Part shown: positions 51,954 through 60,475 of the stretch, one piece after another | Position numbering within the stretch: position 1 is the stretch's first letter | Layout of the letters: the number at the start of each line of letters is the position of its first letter | Assembly: GCF_945605565.1 (NCBI RefSeq) | Contig: NZ_OX216966.1 | Span: 1,043,001-1,107,000 of the forward strand | DNA from: Paenibacillus dendritiformis | Lineage (GTDB): Bacteria > Bacillota > Bacilli > Paenibacillales > Paenibacillaceae | Direction: 5' to 3' | Length of the DNA stretch: 64,000 nt | Notes under the pieces: generated by a model | What the model was told of the DNA's origin: nothing | Seen by the model: only the letters and a program-made list of their open reading frames with translations | The model's database searches: none | Translations under genes and position numbers: made by a program

Positions 51954-53675
51954 CTAGGCTTGCTTCGATGCGATGAAGGCGTCGATTCGCGCCATCACGT
52001 CTTGGCGAAGCGCCGTCAGGCGCTGCTCGGCATCGGCAGCCGACGTGCCCTGCACGGCGAAGTACATCTTAATCTTCGGCTCCGTCCCGGAAGGACGCAG
52101 GCAGAACCAGCTGCCGTCCTCCAGATGGAACTTGATCACGTTCTCCTTCGGCAGGCCATGCAGGCCTTCGGCATAGTCTTCCGTTCGGGCCACGGCGGTT
52201 CCGCCCACGGAGGATGGCGCATCTGCCCGCCATTCGTCCATGATGCCGCCGATGATGGCCACGCCCTCGACTCCCTTGAGCGTGCGCGTCTCCAGCGCCT
52301 CCAAATAGTAGCCGTGCTGCTCGTACAGGCCTTGCAGCACTTCGTACAAGGTCTTGCCCTGCGCCTTGTAGTAGGCGCCCGCCTCGCAGATCAGCATCGC
52401 GGCGATGACTGCGTCCTTGTCGCGCGCGTAATTGCCTGCGAGATAACCGTAGCTCTCTTCATACCCGAACAGGAATGTGTGTGCCCCGGTCCGGTCGAAT
52501 TCGGTCATTTTCTCACCGATATATTTGAATCCGGTCAGCGTATTGAAGACCGTCATGCCGTACGACTTGGCAATGGCCGCCCCCAGCTCGCTCGTCACGT
52601 TGGTCTTGATGACGGCTCCGTTAGCCGGCAGGGCGCCTTGCGCCTTCATGGCGTCCAGCAAATAGTGGACCATCAGCGCGCCGGACTGGTTGCCGGTCAG
52701 GACGACGTATTCGCCCTGCGCGTTCTTCACGACGGCACCCATCCGATCCGCATCCGGGTCCGTTCCCATAATGATGTCCGCATCCCATTCCTGCGCCTGC
52801 GCGATCGCGATGGAGAAAGCGTCGCGTTCCTCCGGGTTCGGCGATTTGACCGTGGAGAAATTCGGATCCGGCAGCTCCTGCTCGGGGACGACGCGCACTT
52901 GCTGAAAGCCGAGGCGATCCAGCACGGCGCGCACAGGCTTGTTGCCCGTTCCGTGCAGCGGGGTGTACAGCACGCGGAATTGATCGCTCGTCTGGCGAAT
53001 CGTCTCCGGATTCCGGCTGACGGCGGTGACGGCCGATATGTAAGCATCGTCCATAGCCGAGTCGAGCCAGACAATCAGCCCTGCCGCTTCCGCCTCCGCC
53101 CGATCCGCCTTGCGGATGTCGGCGAAGCTGTGAATGCCGCGAATCTCGGCGATGACGAGGCCAGCCGTGTCCTTCGTAATTTGTCCGCCGTCGCTGCCAT
53201 AGACTTTGTAGCCGTTATATTCCGGCGGGTTATGGCTGGCGGTAATGACGATGCCGGCGCTCGCTTGCAGATGGCGCACGGCGAAGGAGAGCTCCGGCGT
53301 CGGGCGCAGTTCCGGGAAGATATAGGCCTTGATTCCGTTGCCGGCGAGGACGAGGGCGGCCTCCAGCGCGAATTCCGGGGAGAAATGGCGGGAATCATAC
53401 GCGATCGCCACCGACGGAGAAGAGGAAGCGCCCTTCAAATATTGGGCCAATCCCTGAGTCGCTTTGCCGACCGTATATACGTTCATCCGGTTGCTGCCGG
53501 CGCCGATGACGCCGCGCAGACCCCCGGTGCCGAATTCGAGCTCTTTGTAGAAGCGATCGGTAATCTCCTGTTCATTGCCCGCAATTCCGGCGAGCTCCGC
53601 CTTGGTCGCCGCATCGATCGACGCGTCGTTCAGCCAGGCTTCATACCGCTCTTGGGCCATCGTGTTCATAGTCAT
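51954..53675 (-). CDS. Phosphoglucomutase/phosphomannomutase
   Basis: The 573-residue alpha-D-phosphohexomutase interconverts glucose 1- and 6-phosphate, feeding UDP-glucose and envelope glycans. The phosphoserine loop is TASHNPPEYNGYK, the metal loop GTDPDADR, the sugar loop FGYEESYGY and the phosphate loop RPSGTEPK. Length fits the PgcA type. AAGGAGG lies 11 bases before ATG 53675, while ATG 53684 is only 2 bases away, so 53675 is preferred. It stands alone with a terminator. Confidence 0.92.
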   Translation of the reverse strand: MTMNTMAQERYEAWLNDASIDAATKAELAGIAGNEQEITDRFYKELEFGTGGLRGVIGAGSNRMNVYTVGKATQGLAQYLKGASSSPSVAIAYDSRHFSPEFALEAALVLAGNGIKAYIFPELRPTPELSFAVRHLQASAGIVITASHNPPEYNGYKVYGSDGGQITKDTAGLVIAEIRGIHSFADIRKADRAEAEAAGLIVWLDSAMDDAYISAVTAVSRNPETIRQTSDQFRVLYTPLHGTGNKPVRAVLDRLGFQQVRVVPEQELPDPNFSTVKSPNPEERDAFSIAIAQAQEWDADIIMGTDPDADRMGAVVKNAQGEYVVLTGNQSGALMVHYLLDAMKAQGALPANGAVIKTNVTSELGAAIAKSYGMTVFNTLTGFKYIGEKMTEFDRTGAHTFLFGYEESYGYLAGNYARDKDAVIAAMLICEAGAYYKAQGKTLYEVLQGLYEQHGYYLEALETRTLKGVEGVAIIGGIMDEWRADAPSSVGGTAVARTEDYAEGLHGLPKENVIKFHLEDGSWFCLRPSGTEPKIKMYFAVQGTSAADAEQRLTALRQDVMARIDAFIASKQA

Positions 53676-53955
53676 TGCGTTCATATCCTCCTTCAATACC
53701 CTATATTTGTTGAAGACAATGATTATCGAGATAAGGATGTATCTGGATGATGCGGCAGCCGCCAGGCGGTAAAGACACCGGCATGGGCATTAACCAGGGA
53801 TGCCGCATTGATCTATTGTACTGGATTCAACCGCGTTCTGCATGTGAAAAAAAAGGGGACAAGCCAAAAAACCGGCCGCCGCGCAGTCCAATCGCTGCGG
53901 AGCGCATCCGGTTCAGAAGCGTGCAAGCAAAGCAGCCCCCGGATCGGTCCGAGGG

Positions 53956-54435
53956 CTAATGATTCGTATTCACTTGGGCGATATGCCGCCCCAGCTTCTT
54001 CAAGAGCGTGGTCAACTGCTCTTGCTCCTCCGCAGGAAGCACCTCCATAAGCTGGTGCAGGGCCTGGGCATGCTTGGGGAAAATATCCTGCATCAAGGCG
54101 GTTCCCTGTTCCGTCAGCTCGGCATAAATGACGCGGCGATCCTGCACGCAGGGGCATCGCTTCAAATAGCCCTTCTTCTCCAGCTTATCGACGACATAGG
54201 TCATCGTGCCGCTGGCGAGCAGCACTCTGCCGCCAATCTGCTGGATCGGGGTAGGGCCTTTATGATGAAGAAGCTCCAGAACCGCAAATTCGGAAGGGTT
54301 CAGCTGATAACGCTTCATGTCCTGCTGCGCGAAATCCATCAGCGACTTCGACGCCCGCGACAGGACGACGAATAATTTCAAGGACTGATCGACACTCGCC
54401 GCTCCGCCGCCGCCGTGGCTTTCCTTTTCGCTCAC
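53956..54435 (-). CDS. MarR-family regulator (MhqR-like)
   Basis: The 159-residue protein starts with GTG and has a winged helix-turn-helix (about 40-115, TPIQQIGGRVLLASGTMTYV and DKLEKKGYLKR). Three residues before the wing is CPC, a cysteine pair that may sense redox or quinones. The pattern resembles MhqR/YwoH-like MarR proteins. A dyad similar to the MhqR operator lies about 90 bases upstream, which suggests autoregulation. No target gene is adjacent. Confidence 0.85.
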   Translation of the reverse strand: MSEKESHGGGGAASVDQSLKLFVVLSRASKSLMDFAQQDMKRYQLNPSEFAVLELLHHKGPTPIQQIGGRVLLASGTMTYVVDKLEKKGYLKRCPCVQDRRVIYAELTEQGTALMQDIFPKHAQALHQLMEVLPAEEQEQLTTLLKKLGRHIAQVNTNH

Positions 54436-54519
54436 TTCGAATCGTTCCTTTCCTCCAAAATGAATGTCATTCTTCCCTATAGTAACAGATTCACATCGAT
54501 AACGATAATATCCGTTAAT

Positions 54520-54535
54520 ATCTTGAAATCGAGAT
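54520..54535. promoter_or_regulatory. Dyad upstream of the MarR gene
   Basis: ATCTTGAAATCGAGAT is a near-perfect palindrome (one mismatched pair). It resembles, from memory, the ATCTCGA-type MhqR site of Bacillus. It lies in the intergenic region shared with the divergent gerA-type operon. Confidence 0.45.
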
Positions 54536-54637
54536 GAATAATATCATACCACACGGCGCATGTCAACGCATAAAACGGCCATGCCCTCCACAATCTAACG
54601 GGTAAGGAAAGATTGTCCGGTACAGGGGGGATCCGCC

Positions 54638-56143
54638 TTGGAACAGCTGACAGGACGCGCCAAGAAGGTCCAATGGTCCAATGAAGGCACGGAAAATATT
54701 CAAATATTGAAGCAGCTGTTCGAACGCTGTTCAGACGTCGTCTTCTCGCCCATCAAGTTACAGAACGGGGAGGAAGCCACGCTCGTGTACATCGACGGGC
54801 TGATCGACGACAAGAGCCTCGATGAGCATGTCGTCCAGCCGCTCGTCACCAGATACCGGGAGCCGGAAGGACGGCCTCCCCGGGCCGAGGACGTTATCGA
54901 TACCCTCTTCACCTCGAAGGCGGAAGCCATCGAGTCGATGGATCAAGCGCTGGAGCTGCTGCTGAACGCCTATACGCTGCTCGTTACGCATCAGACCTCG
55001 TTCGTCATCGCGATCGAGGCGATGCAGTGGGACAAGCGGGAGATTCAGGAACCGGAAGCGGAAGCGGTCGTGCGGGGGCCGCGCGAAGGATTCGTGGAAA
55101 ATATACAGACGAATACGTCGCTGCTTCGCCTTCGCATCCGTACGCCGAGCCTGAAGATGGAGACGCTCAAGAAGGGGCAGATGACGAAGACCGCGATCAC
55201 GTTCGCCTATATCGAGGGCGTGACGAACGAGCAGCTTATCGAAGAGGTGAGGCGGCGCTTGAACAGCATCTCCCTCAACAGTGTGCTCGACAGCGGCTAT
55301 GTCGAGCAGAGCATCGAAGATAATCCGTACTCCCCGTTCCCGCAGGCGGTCACCACCGAGCGGCCGGATGTGGCTGCCTCGCATCTGCTGGAGGGCCGGG
55401 TCGTGATCCTGGTTCAAGGCTCCCCGGTCGTGCTCATCGTGCCGGCCTTGTTCGCCTCCTTCGTGCAAGCGGCCGAGGATTTCTACGAACGGGCCCTATT
55501 CGGGACAGCACTTCGCCTATTGCGCTATGTCTCCCTGTTCGTTGCTTTGCTCGGACCGTCCTTGTACGTATCCATTATTACCTTTCACCAGGAGATGATT
55601 CCGACCAATCTGCTGCTGACGATGGCCAAGGCCCGTGCGCATGTGCCCTTTCCCGCCTTGATCGAGGCGCTGCTGATGGAGGTCATGTTCGAGGCGCTGC
55701 GCGAAGCCGGGGCGCGACTGCCGAAGCAGATTGGTTCGGCGGTCAGCATTGTCGGCGCGCTCGTCATCGGCCAAGCGGCGATCTCGGCGGGCCTCGTGTC
55801 GGCGCCGATGGTCATGGTGGTGGCCATCACGGGGATCGCTTCCTTCCTCGTTCCGCATTATACGATGGGTATCGCCATCCGCCTGCTCCGCTTCCCGATC
55901 ATGCTGCTGTCGGGCTTCCTTGGCTTGCTCGGCCTCATGATGGGCGTCATTCTGCTGATGACGCATTTATTGACGCTCAAGTCGTTCGGGACGCCTTACT
56001 TGACGGGGTTCTCCCCGATCCGCCTGCGGCAATTGAAGGATACCTTGCTGCGGCTTCCGGTATGGGTAGAGGATCTGCCGATGGAGCGCGCCGCGTCCAG
56101 ACAGCAGCCGAACCGGAGGGAGGAAGACGATCCGCACCCTTGA
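54638..56143 (+). CDS. Spore germinant receptor A subunit (GerA family)
   Basis: The 501-residue protein starts with TTG behind GGGGGATCC. It has a soluble N-terminal domain (about 1-290, with SDVVFSPIKLQ) and about five membrane spans in the C-terminal half, the typical GerA/GerKA layout. The sequence motif LIEALLMEVMFEALREAG is conserved. It forms a receptor complex with the B and C subunits in the spore inner membrane that senses germinants. The specific germinant is unknown. Confidence 0.93.
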   Translation: MEQLTGRAKKVQWSNEGTENIQILKQLFERCSDVVFSPIKLQNGEEATLVYIDGLIDDKSLDEHVVQPLVTRYREPEGRPPRAEDVIDTLFTSKAEAIESMDQALELLLNAYTLLVTHQTSFVIAIEAMQWDKREIQEPEAEAVVRGPREGFVENIQTNTSLLRLRIRTPSLKMETLKKGQMTKTAITFAYIEGVTNEQLIEEVRRRLNSISLNSVLDSGYVEQSIEDNPYSPFPQAVTTERPDVAASHLLEGRVVILVQGSPVVLIVPALFASFVQAAEDFYERALFGTALRLLRYVSLFVALLGPSLYVSIITFHQEMIPTNLLLTMAKARAHVPFPALIEALLMEVMFEALREAGARLPKQIGSAVSIVGALVIGQAAISAGLVSAPMVMVVAITGIASFLVPHYTMGIAIRLLRFPIMLLSGFLGLLGLMMGVILLMTHLLTLKSFGTPYLTGFSPIRLRQLKDTLLRLPVWVEDLPMERAASRQQPNRREEDDPHP

Positions 56144-56179
56144 AGCGAATTCGCATGAGCTGCAGAAAGGAGGCATGTC

Positions 56180-57382
56180 ATGCCGAAGAAGATGCCGAAC
56201 CTCCCGCGAACCGTCCGCCATGTCTTCCTTGGCGCGCTGATCGTCCTGATGGGAGCGCTGCTTGCCGGCTGCTGGGATCGGACCGAGATTGAAGATTTGA
56301 CAATCATCTTGTCCGCGGCCTTCGACAAGGCCGAGGAGGGCGGCGTTCAAGTGAGCCTGGAAGTCTTCGTCCCCAAGAGCGGCGGAGAGGATCAAGATTC
56401 TTCCGGTTCCGGCGGCGAGAAGGGAGGAGGGGACACGACGTATTTCTCCGCGAGCGGATCGACCGTCGGCGAAGCGCTGTACAATCTTCAGAACAATGTG
56501 CCCCGCTATATTTTCTGGGGGCATGCAGAGATTTATTTCATCAGTCAGGACTTGGCCAGAGAAGGGCTGCTCGAGCATATCGATTTCCTGCTCCGCTTCC
56601 AGTCGCCGCGGCTGCATGCCTTCGTTTTCCTGACGGAGGGGAAGGCGAGCGACTTTTTGCGGTTCAAGACGATGCTCCATGAGAACGTGGCCGCGATGTT
56701 CAAGGATTTGGCCCGATCGCGGACAGCGCTGGGCGTCTCGATGCTGGAGGCGGCGCAGCGGCTGTACGGGGAATCGAAGGCGGCCTACGCGCCGCTTGTG
56801 GCCTGGACCGCGAATCATTTGGGCGGCAAGGTTCCTTCTGTTGTGGGCATGGGTATTATTTCCAAGGATCGGTATGTCGGCAGACTGTCCGAGAAAGAGA
56901 CCGAGGGCCTGATGTGGCTTCGAGGGGAAAATAAACGCCTCTACGTCTCTTACTGCGATGCGCCCAAGGAATGCTTGTCTCTCCGGGTAAGGCGCAATCT
57001 GGTGGATACGATGCCGCACTGGGACGGGAAGAAGCTGACGATGAGGATTCGCATAAGCGCGAACGCGGACGTCGTCCAGAACAATTCCCGCTTCGACATT
57101 ACGGACATGCTGCAGAATGAGCAGGCGGAAAAAGAGCTGGAGAGGCAGGTTATCAAGACGGTTCAGCAAGCCGTTCGCACGACGCAGGAGAAGTGGCAGA
57201 CCGATATTTTCGATTTCGCCGAGAAGGTCCACCGCAAATATCCGAAGGAATGGAATGCCTTCATGGAAAAGGAGTGGAGCCGAATTTACAGCGAGATGGC
57301 GCTCGATACGAGCGTATCCATGAATATCGCCCGTTCGGGCAGCGCGACGAGCCCAATGAAGAAAAAGGTGGGGGAAGACTGA
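56180..57382 (+). CDS. Spore germinant receptor C subunit (Ger(x)C lipoprotein)
   Basis: The 400-residue lipoprotein has a signal sequence and lipobox LAGC near residue 31, immediately followed by WDRTEIEDL, the signature of GerC proteins. A Gly/Ser-rich insert (SGGEDQDSSGSGGEKGGGD) is unusual. The rest matches the family. It starts 36 bases after the A subunit, behind AAGGAGG. It anchors on the outer face of the spore inner membrane. Confidence 0.93.
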   Translation: MPKKMPNLPRTVRHVFLGALIVLMGALLAGCWDRTEIEDLTIILSAAFDKAEEGGVQVSLEVFVPKSGGEDQDSSGSGGEKGGGDTTYFSASGSTVGEALYNLQNNVPRYIFWGHAEIYFISQDLAREGLLEHIDFLLRFQSPRLHAFVFLTEGKASDFLRFKTMLHENVAAMFKDLARSRTALGVSMLEAAQRLYGESKAAYAPLVAWTANHLGGKVPSVVGMGIISKDRYVGRLSEKETEGLMWLRGENKRLYVSYCDAPKECLSLRVRRNLVDTMPHWDGKKLTMRIRISANADVVQNNSRFDITDMLQNEQAEKELERQVIKTVQQAVRTTQEKWQTDIFDFAEKVHRKYPKEWNAFMEKEWSRIYSEMALDTSVSMNIARSGSATSPMKKKVGED

Positions 57383-57616
57383 ATGGGAATGAAGTTTTTT
57401 ACAGGAATCAGCCTGATCATTTTGCTGATGCTGGCGTTCGAATGGCTGCGGCGCAAGCATACCGGCAAGCGGGAGCAAAAGGCTTTCCTCGCTTTGACCG
57501 CGTTCGCATGGGGGTGCGGCCTGACGATTTCTTTCATTTCCAAGCAGAATCTGCCGCGGCAGGTGATCGATTGGATCTATTTGCCGATCTTGTTGTGGAT
57601 GAAGGGGGGAGAATGA
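57383..57616 (+). CDS. Small germinant receptor D subunit
   Basis: The 77-residue protein has two hydrophobic spans (about residues 3-17 and 33-50) and a short basic loop. It lies between the C and B subunit genes, immediately after the C stop and 4 bases before B. Small two-span D subunits are known in many ger operons and modulate receptor function. Confidence 0.75.
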   Translation: MGMKFFTGISLIILLMLAFEWLRRKHTGKREQKAFLALTAFAWGCGLTISFISKQNLPRQVIDWIYLPILLWMKGGE

Positions 57617-57620
57617 AGCG

Positions 57621-58781
57621 ATGGAACGGGGCAGGATTACATGGCCGCAATTAAGCATGCTGTTGTATTTGATGGTCGGAGCGACTTCGGTGCTGGCGCT
57701 GCCTACCTTTTCCGCGCAGTTCGCGGGGCATGATATGTGGATCTCCCCGTTCATCGGATCGGTGACCGGCTTCTTCACCTTGGCGGTAGTGCTGAAGCTG
57801 CATTCGTATTATCCGGATCTGACGCTGGTGCAGCAAGCGGAGCTTCTGCTCGGGCGGTGGCTTGGCGGAGCGGCTAACATCATCGTCCTGCTCTTCATCT
57901 GGCACGGCACCGGCTTGATTACGCGCGAATACGGGGAGTTCATCGTCGGTTCGGTCTTGATCCGAACGCCCCAGCCGGTCGTTGTCTTCTGCTTCATCTT
58001 TATTTGCGCGGTGGCGATTCGGGGCGGCATCGAGGTGATCGGCCGATTCTCCATGCTGATTGCGCCGGTGTTCCTCGGATTTATCGTCGTCGTCCCTCTT
58101 ATGCTGATTCCGAACCTGGATGTGATGAAGACGTTCCCCGTGCTGGAACATGGGTGGAAGCCGGTCTGGGAAGGCTCGATTCTGCCGCTCACCTGGTTCA
58201 TGGAGTTCGCGCTGGCCGGTCTCATTCTCCCCTTCGTCAAAGGGAACCGGAGCAAGTGGAAATGGGGCATGTCGGCCGTGGCGCTAATGCTGTTCACGAT
58301 GGTCGTCACCAATTTGACCTGTCTCTGGTTTTTCGGGACGCTGACCTCCATGTTCACGTTTCCTATCTTTGCCGCTTCCCGTTATATCAGCCTGGGCGAT
58401 TTTTTCGAGCATATGGAAGCCATCATTATGGTGCTGTGGGTGCTGAGCGGCTTCGTGCAGGTGATTACCTGGTACTATATCCTGGTCATCGGCACCGCGC
58501 AGTGGCTCAAGCTGGAAGACTACCGTCCGATCGTGTTCCCGATCGGCCTGCTTATGGTGATTATGACTTTTTGGATTACCGATAATATGCAGGACATGAT
58601 CGACTTGTTCATGACGACCGAGCCTCTCCTCTCTGCCACGGTGCAGATTGTCTATCCTGCGCTGCTGCTCGCTCTGGCCTGGTTGAGGCAGAAGGGGAAG
58701 GGCAAGCACGAGGGACCGAGCGGCGGGAACGGGCCGAAGCCGGAGCGCGGGGCAGCGGCAGCAGGGGCCAAAGGCCGGTGA
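57621..58781 (+). CDS. Spore germinant receptor B subunit (permease-like)
   Basis: The 386-residue membrane protein of the spore germination (GerAB/GerKB) family has ten hydrophobic segments of the APC transporter fold. It starts with the family-typical RGRITWPQLSML region and has TREYGEFIVGSVLIRTPQP. It binds the germinant in the receptor complex. The C-terminal tail is long and basic/Gly-rich (about 350-386). GGGGGGAG precedes the start. Confidence 0.92.
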   Translation: MERGRITWPQLSMLLYLMVGATSVLALPTFSAQFAGHDMWISPFIGSVTGFFTLAVVLKLHSYYPDLTLVQQAELLLGRWLGGAANIIVLLFIWHGTGLITREYGEFIVGSVLIRTPQPVVVFCFIFICAVAIRGGIEVIGRFSMLIAPVFLGFIVVVPLMLIPNLDVMKTFPVLEHGWKPVWEGSILPLTWFMEFALAGLILPFVKGNRSKWKWGMSAVALMLFTMVVTNLTCLWFFGTLTSMFTFPIFAASRYISLGDFFEHMEAIIMVLWVLSGFVQVITWYYILVIGTAQWLKLEDYRPIVFPIGLLMVIMTFWITDNMQDMIDLFMTTEPLLSATVQIVYPALLLALAWLRQKGKGKHEGPSGGNGPKPERGAAAAGAKGR

Positions 58782-58894
58782 AGGCGGAGCAGGCATCTTC
58801 TTGCGGATGAGGGCGAATTCGCGCCCTCCCTTGTCATTCCGTTCCGGTGCGAAGCCGGGATTCAAGGGAGGGGCGGCCGGCGGCAGCGCTGCGG

Positions 58895-59662
58895 CTACGG
58901 TGAGGCATAAGGGGAAGGCCCGCGGCGGGCGACAGCGAGCGACAAGGCAAGCAGGGCGAGCAGCAGGGCCAGTCCGATCGAGGTATAGAAGATAGACGGC
59001 GCCGATTGCTGCTTCACGGCAATGGCGGCATACGCCCAGACGAACACGAGCACAAATAGCGGATCGCGGTTCGGGCCTCCGACAACCCAGGCGAACAGCG
59101 CCCCGGCGGCCAGCAGCAGGAGCGCCCAGGTCTCGTCCCCGCGCCCGAAGCCGTCCCATCCCGCATTGGTCAAGACAACGGCCGTATTCACGAGCAAAGC
59201 GGTGCTTACCCAGCCGAAATAGATGCTGAACGGCAGGCGCACCCACAGCCGCTCCGCGGCCGGCAGAGAACCTTGCCGCCGGGTGCGGGCGTAGAGGAAC
59301 AGCAGGCTGAGGAATAAGCCGGCCATGGCAAGGAGAGACAGCCAGATGCGATCATACATATAGTGCCACAGCAGAATCCAGGCGATATTGAACAAGCAGC
59401 TGATGATGAAAAGCGGCCCGATGGCTTGCAGGACGGGCTTGGACTGGTTGGCGGTGCGCGCCTGATAGACGGCATACCCGATCAGCAGCCCATAGATAAG
59501 CATCCAGATGCCGAAGGCATAGCCGGCCGGCGTAATAAGCGTAGGGAACATATCGGAAATGCCGCCGGTCGTCTTGCCGTTCAGCGGCACGAATTCGGCC
59601 AGGGCGTTGACGGCGATCATCGCGGCCAGCGCGAGGATGTTCCACCAGCGGTAGCGGGACAT
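58895..59662 (-). CDS. TspO/MBR-family tryptophan-rich membrane protein
   Basis: The 255-residue protein has about seven or eight hydrophobic segments and tryptophan-rich patterns such as ITPAGYAFGIWMLIYG near residue 44 and FNIAWILLWHY near residue 91. The family is the TspO-like tryptophan-rich sensory type, here longer than classical TspO (about 160). Ligand and role are unknown. ATG 59662 follows GGAGGG; a longer frame upstream lacks a ribosome site. It converges on the ger operon. Confidence 0.78.
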   Translation of the reverse strand: MSRYRWWNILALAAMIAVNALAEFVPLNGKTTGGISDMFPTLITPAGYAFGIWMLIYGLLIGYAVYQARTANQSKPVLQAIGPLFIISCLFNIAWILLWHYMYDRIWLSLLAMAGLFLSLLFLYARTRRQGSLPAAERLWVRLPFSIYFGWVSTALLVNTAVVLTNAGWDGFGRGDETWALLLLAAGALFAWVVGGPNRDPLFVLVFVWAYAAIAVKQQSAPSIFYTSIGLALLLALLALSLAVARRGPSPYASP

Positions 59663-59875
59663 GGCGCTCCCTCCTTGTACAACTTTATATTTGGGGTTGA
59701 ACATACATACTATTACAGAATATAACCGAAGCCGCCCGAAAATAACGGTGCTGTCCCGCAATCTTTCAATTTTGTCAGCTAGTACCGAAAAGGGAAACGG
59801 CGCCCCTGCCGGCACGTATAGAACGAAGGGCCGGACTTGCCGGCCATTCTATCGGAACGTGAAAGAGGAGAGACC

Positions 59876-60379
59876 ATGAAATGGATTCGTCAATTCCGCT
59901 GCGCGTTGATTCAGCTGCTCCGCTCCAGGCAAGGGGCATCCAAAATCGCGTTAGGTCTGGTGTTCGGCTTTGTTCCGTGCTGGTTCCCGACCTTCGGCCT
60001 CGGACCGGCGATCTCGATCGGATTGACGAAGCTGGTTGGAGGAAGCGTGACCGGCGCGCTGCTCGCGGCAGGGGTCGGCTCGTTCGCTTGGCCGCTGCTG
60101 TTCTATATGAATTATGCGGTCGGCTCGCTGCTGATGTCGCGCGGCCGTCATGTGGAGCTGCCGGATTCCCGCCCCGGCGAAGGCTTGTACGTCGAAGCCG
60201 CCGATGCTGTCCATTCGTGGAGCGAGGTCGGCCTCGATTTCGTCGTCGGTTCCGTGGTGAACTGCATCGTCTTTACCGCAGCGGGATTTTTTATTTTCCG
60301 CTATCTGGTGCACCGTTACGGCCCGCGAATGCTGCGCATGATGCGCTCGCGCCCGAAGGCCCGCGCCGAGGCCGCCTGA
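59876..60379 (+). CDS. DUF2062 membrane protein
   Basis: The 167-residue protein has a basic N-terminus and three to four membrane spans; GLVFGFVPCWFPTFGLGPAI and VGSFAWPLLFYMNYAVGS are typical for DUF2062. Function unknown. ATG 59876 follows GAGGAGAG. A hairpin terminator separates it from the convergent two-component genes. Confidence 0.85.
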   Translation: MKWIRQFRCALIQLLRSRQGASKIALGLVFGFVPCWFPTFGLGPAISIGLTKLVGGSVTGALLAAGVGSFAWPLLFYMNYAVGSLLMSRGRHVELPDSRPGEGLYVEAADAVHSWSEVGLDFVVGSVVNCIVFTAAGFFIFRYLVHRYGPRMLRMMRSRPKARAEAA

Positions 60380-60420
60380 TGACGCTGCAACGTCCCCGTG
60401 CGGCGCCCGGAAAAACCAAC

Positions 60421-60463
60421 AAGACCCTGAATTTTCTGCCCGATGGCGTAGATTCAGGGTCTT
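60421..60463. terminator. Bidirectional terminator
   Basis: AAGACCCTGAA and TTCAGGGTCTT form an 11-bp stem between convergent genes. T-rich tracts lie on both sides. Confidence 0.75.
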
Positions 60464-60475
60464 GCTTTATCTATT

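Noticed and set aside
51732..53750. 672-codon open frame antisense to the phosphohexomutase
   Set aside because: It runs across the terminator of the real gene and past both ends of its coding region, has no start signal, and its product is of low complexity.
58782..58894. Extra gene between the ger operon and the TspO-like gene
   Set aside because: The gap is about 110 bases, and overlapping frames are reflections of the two flanking genes.
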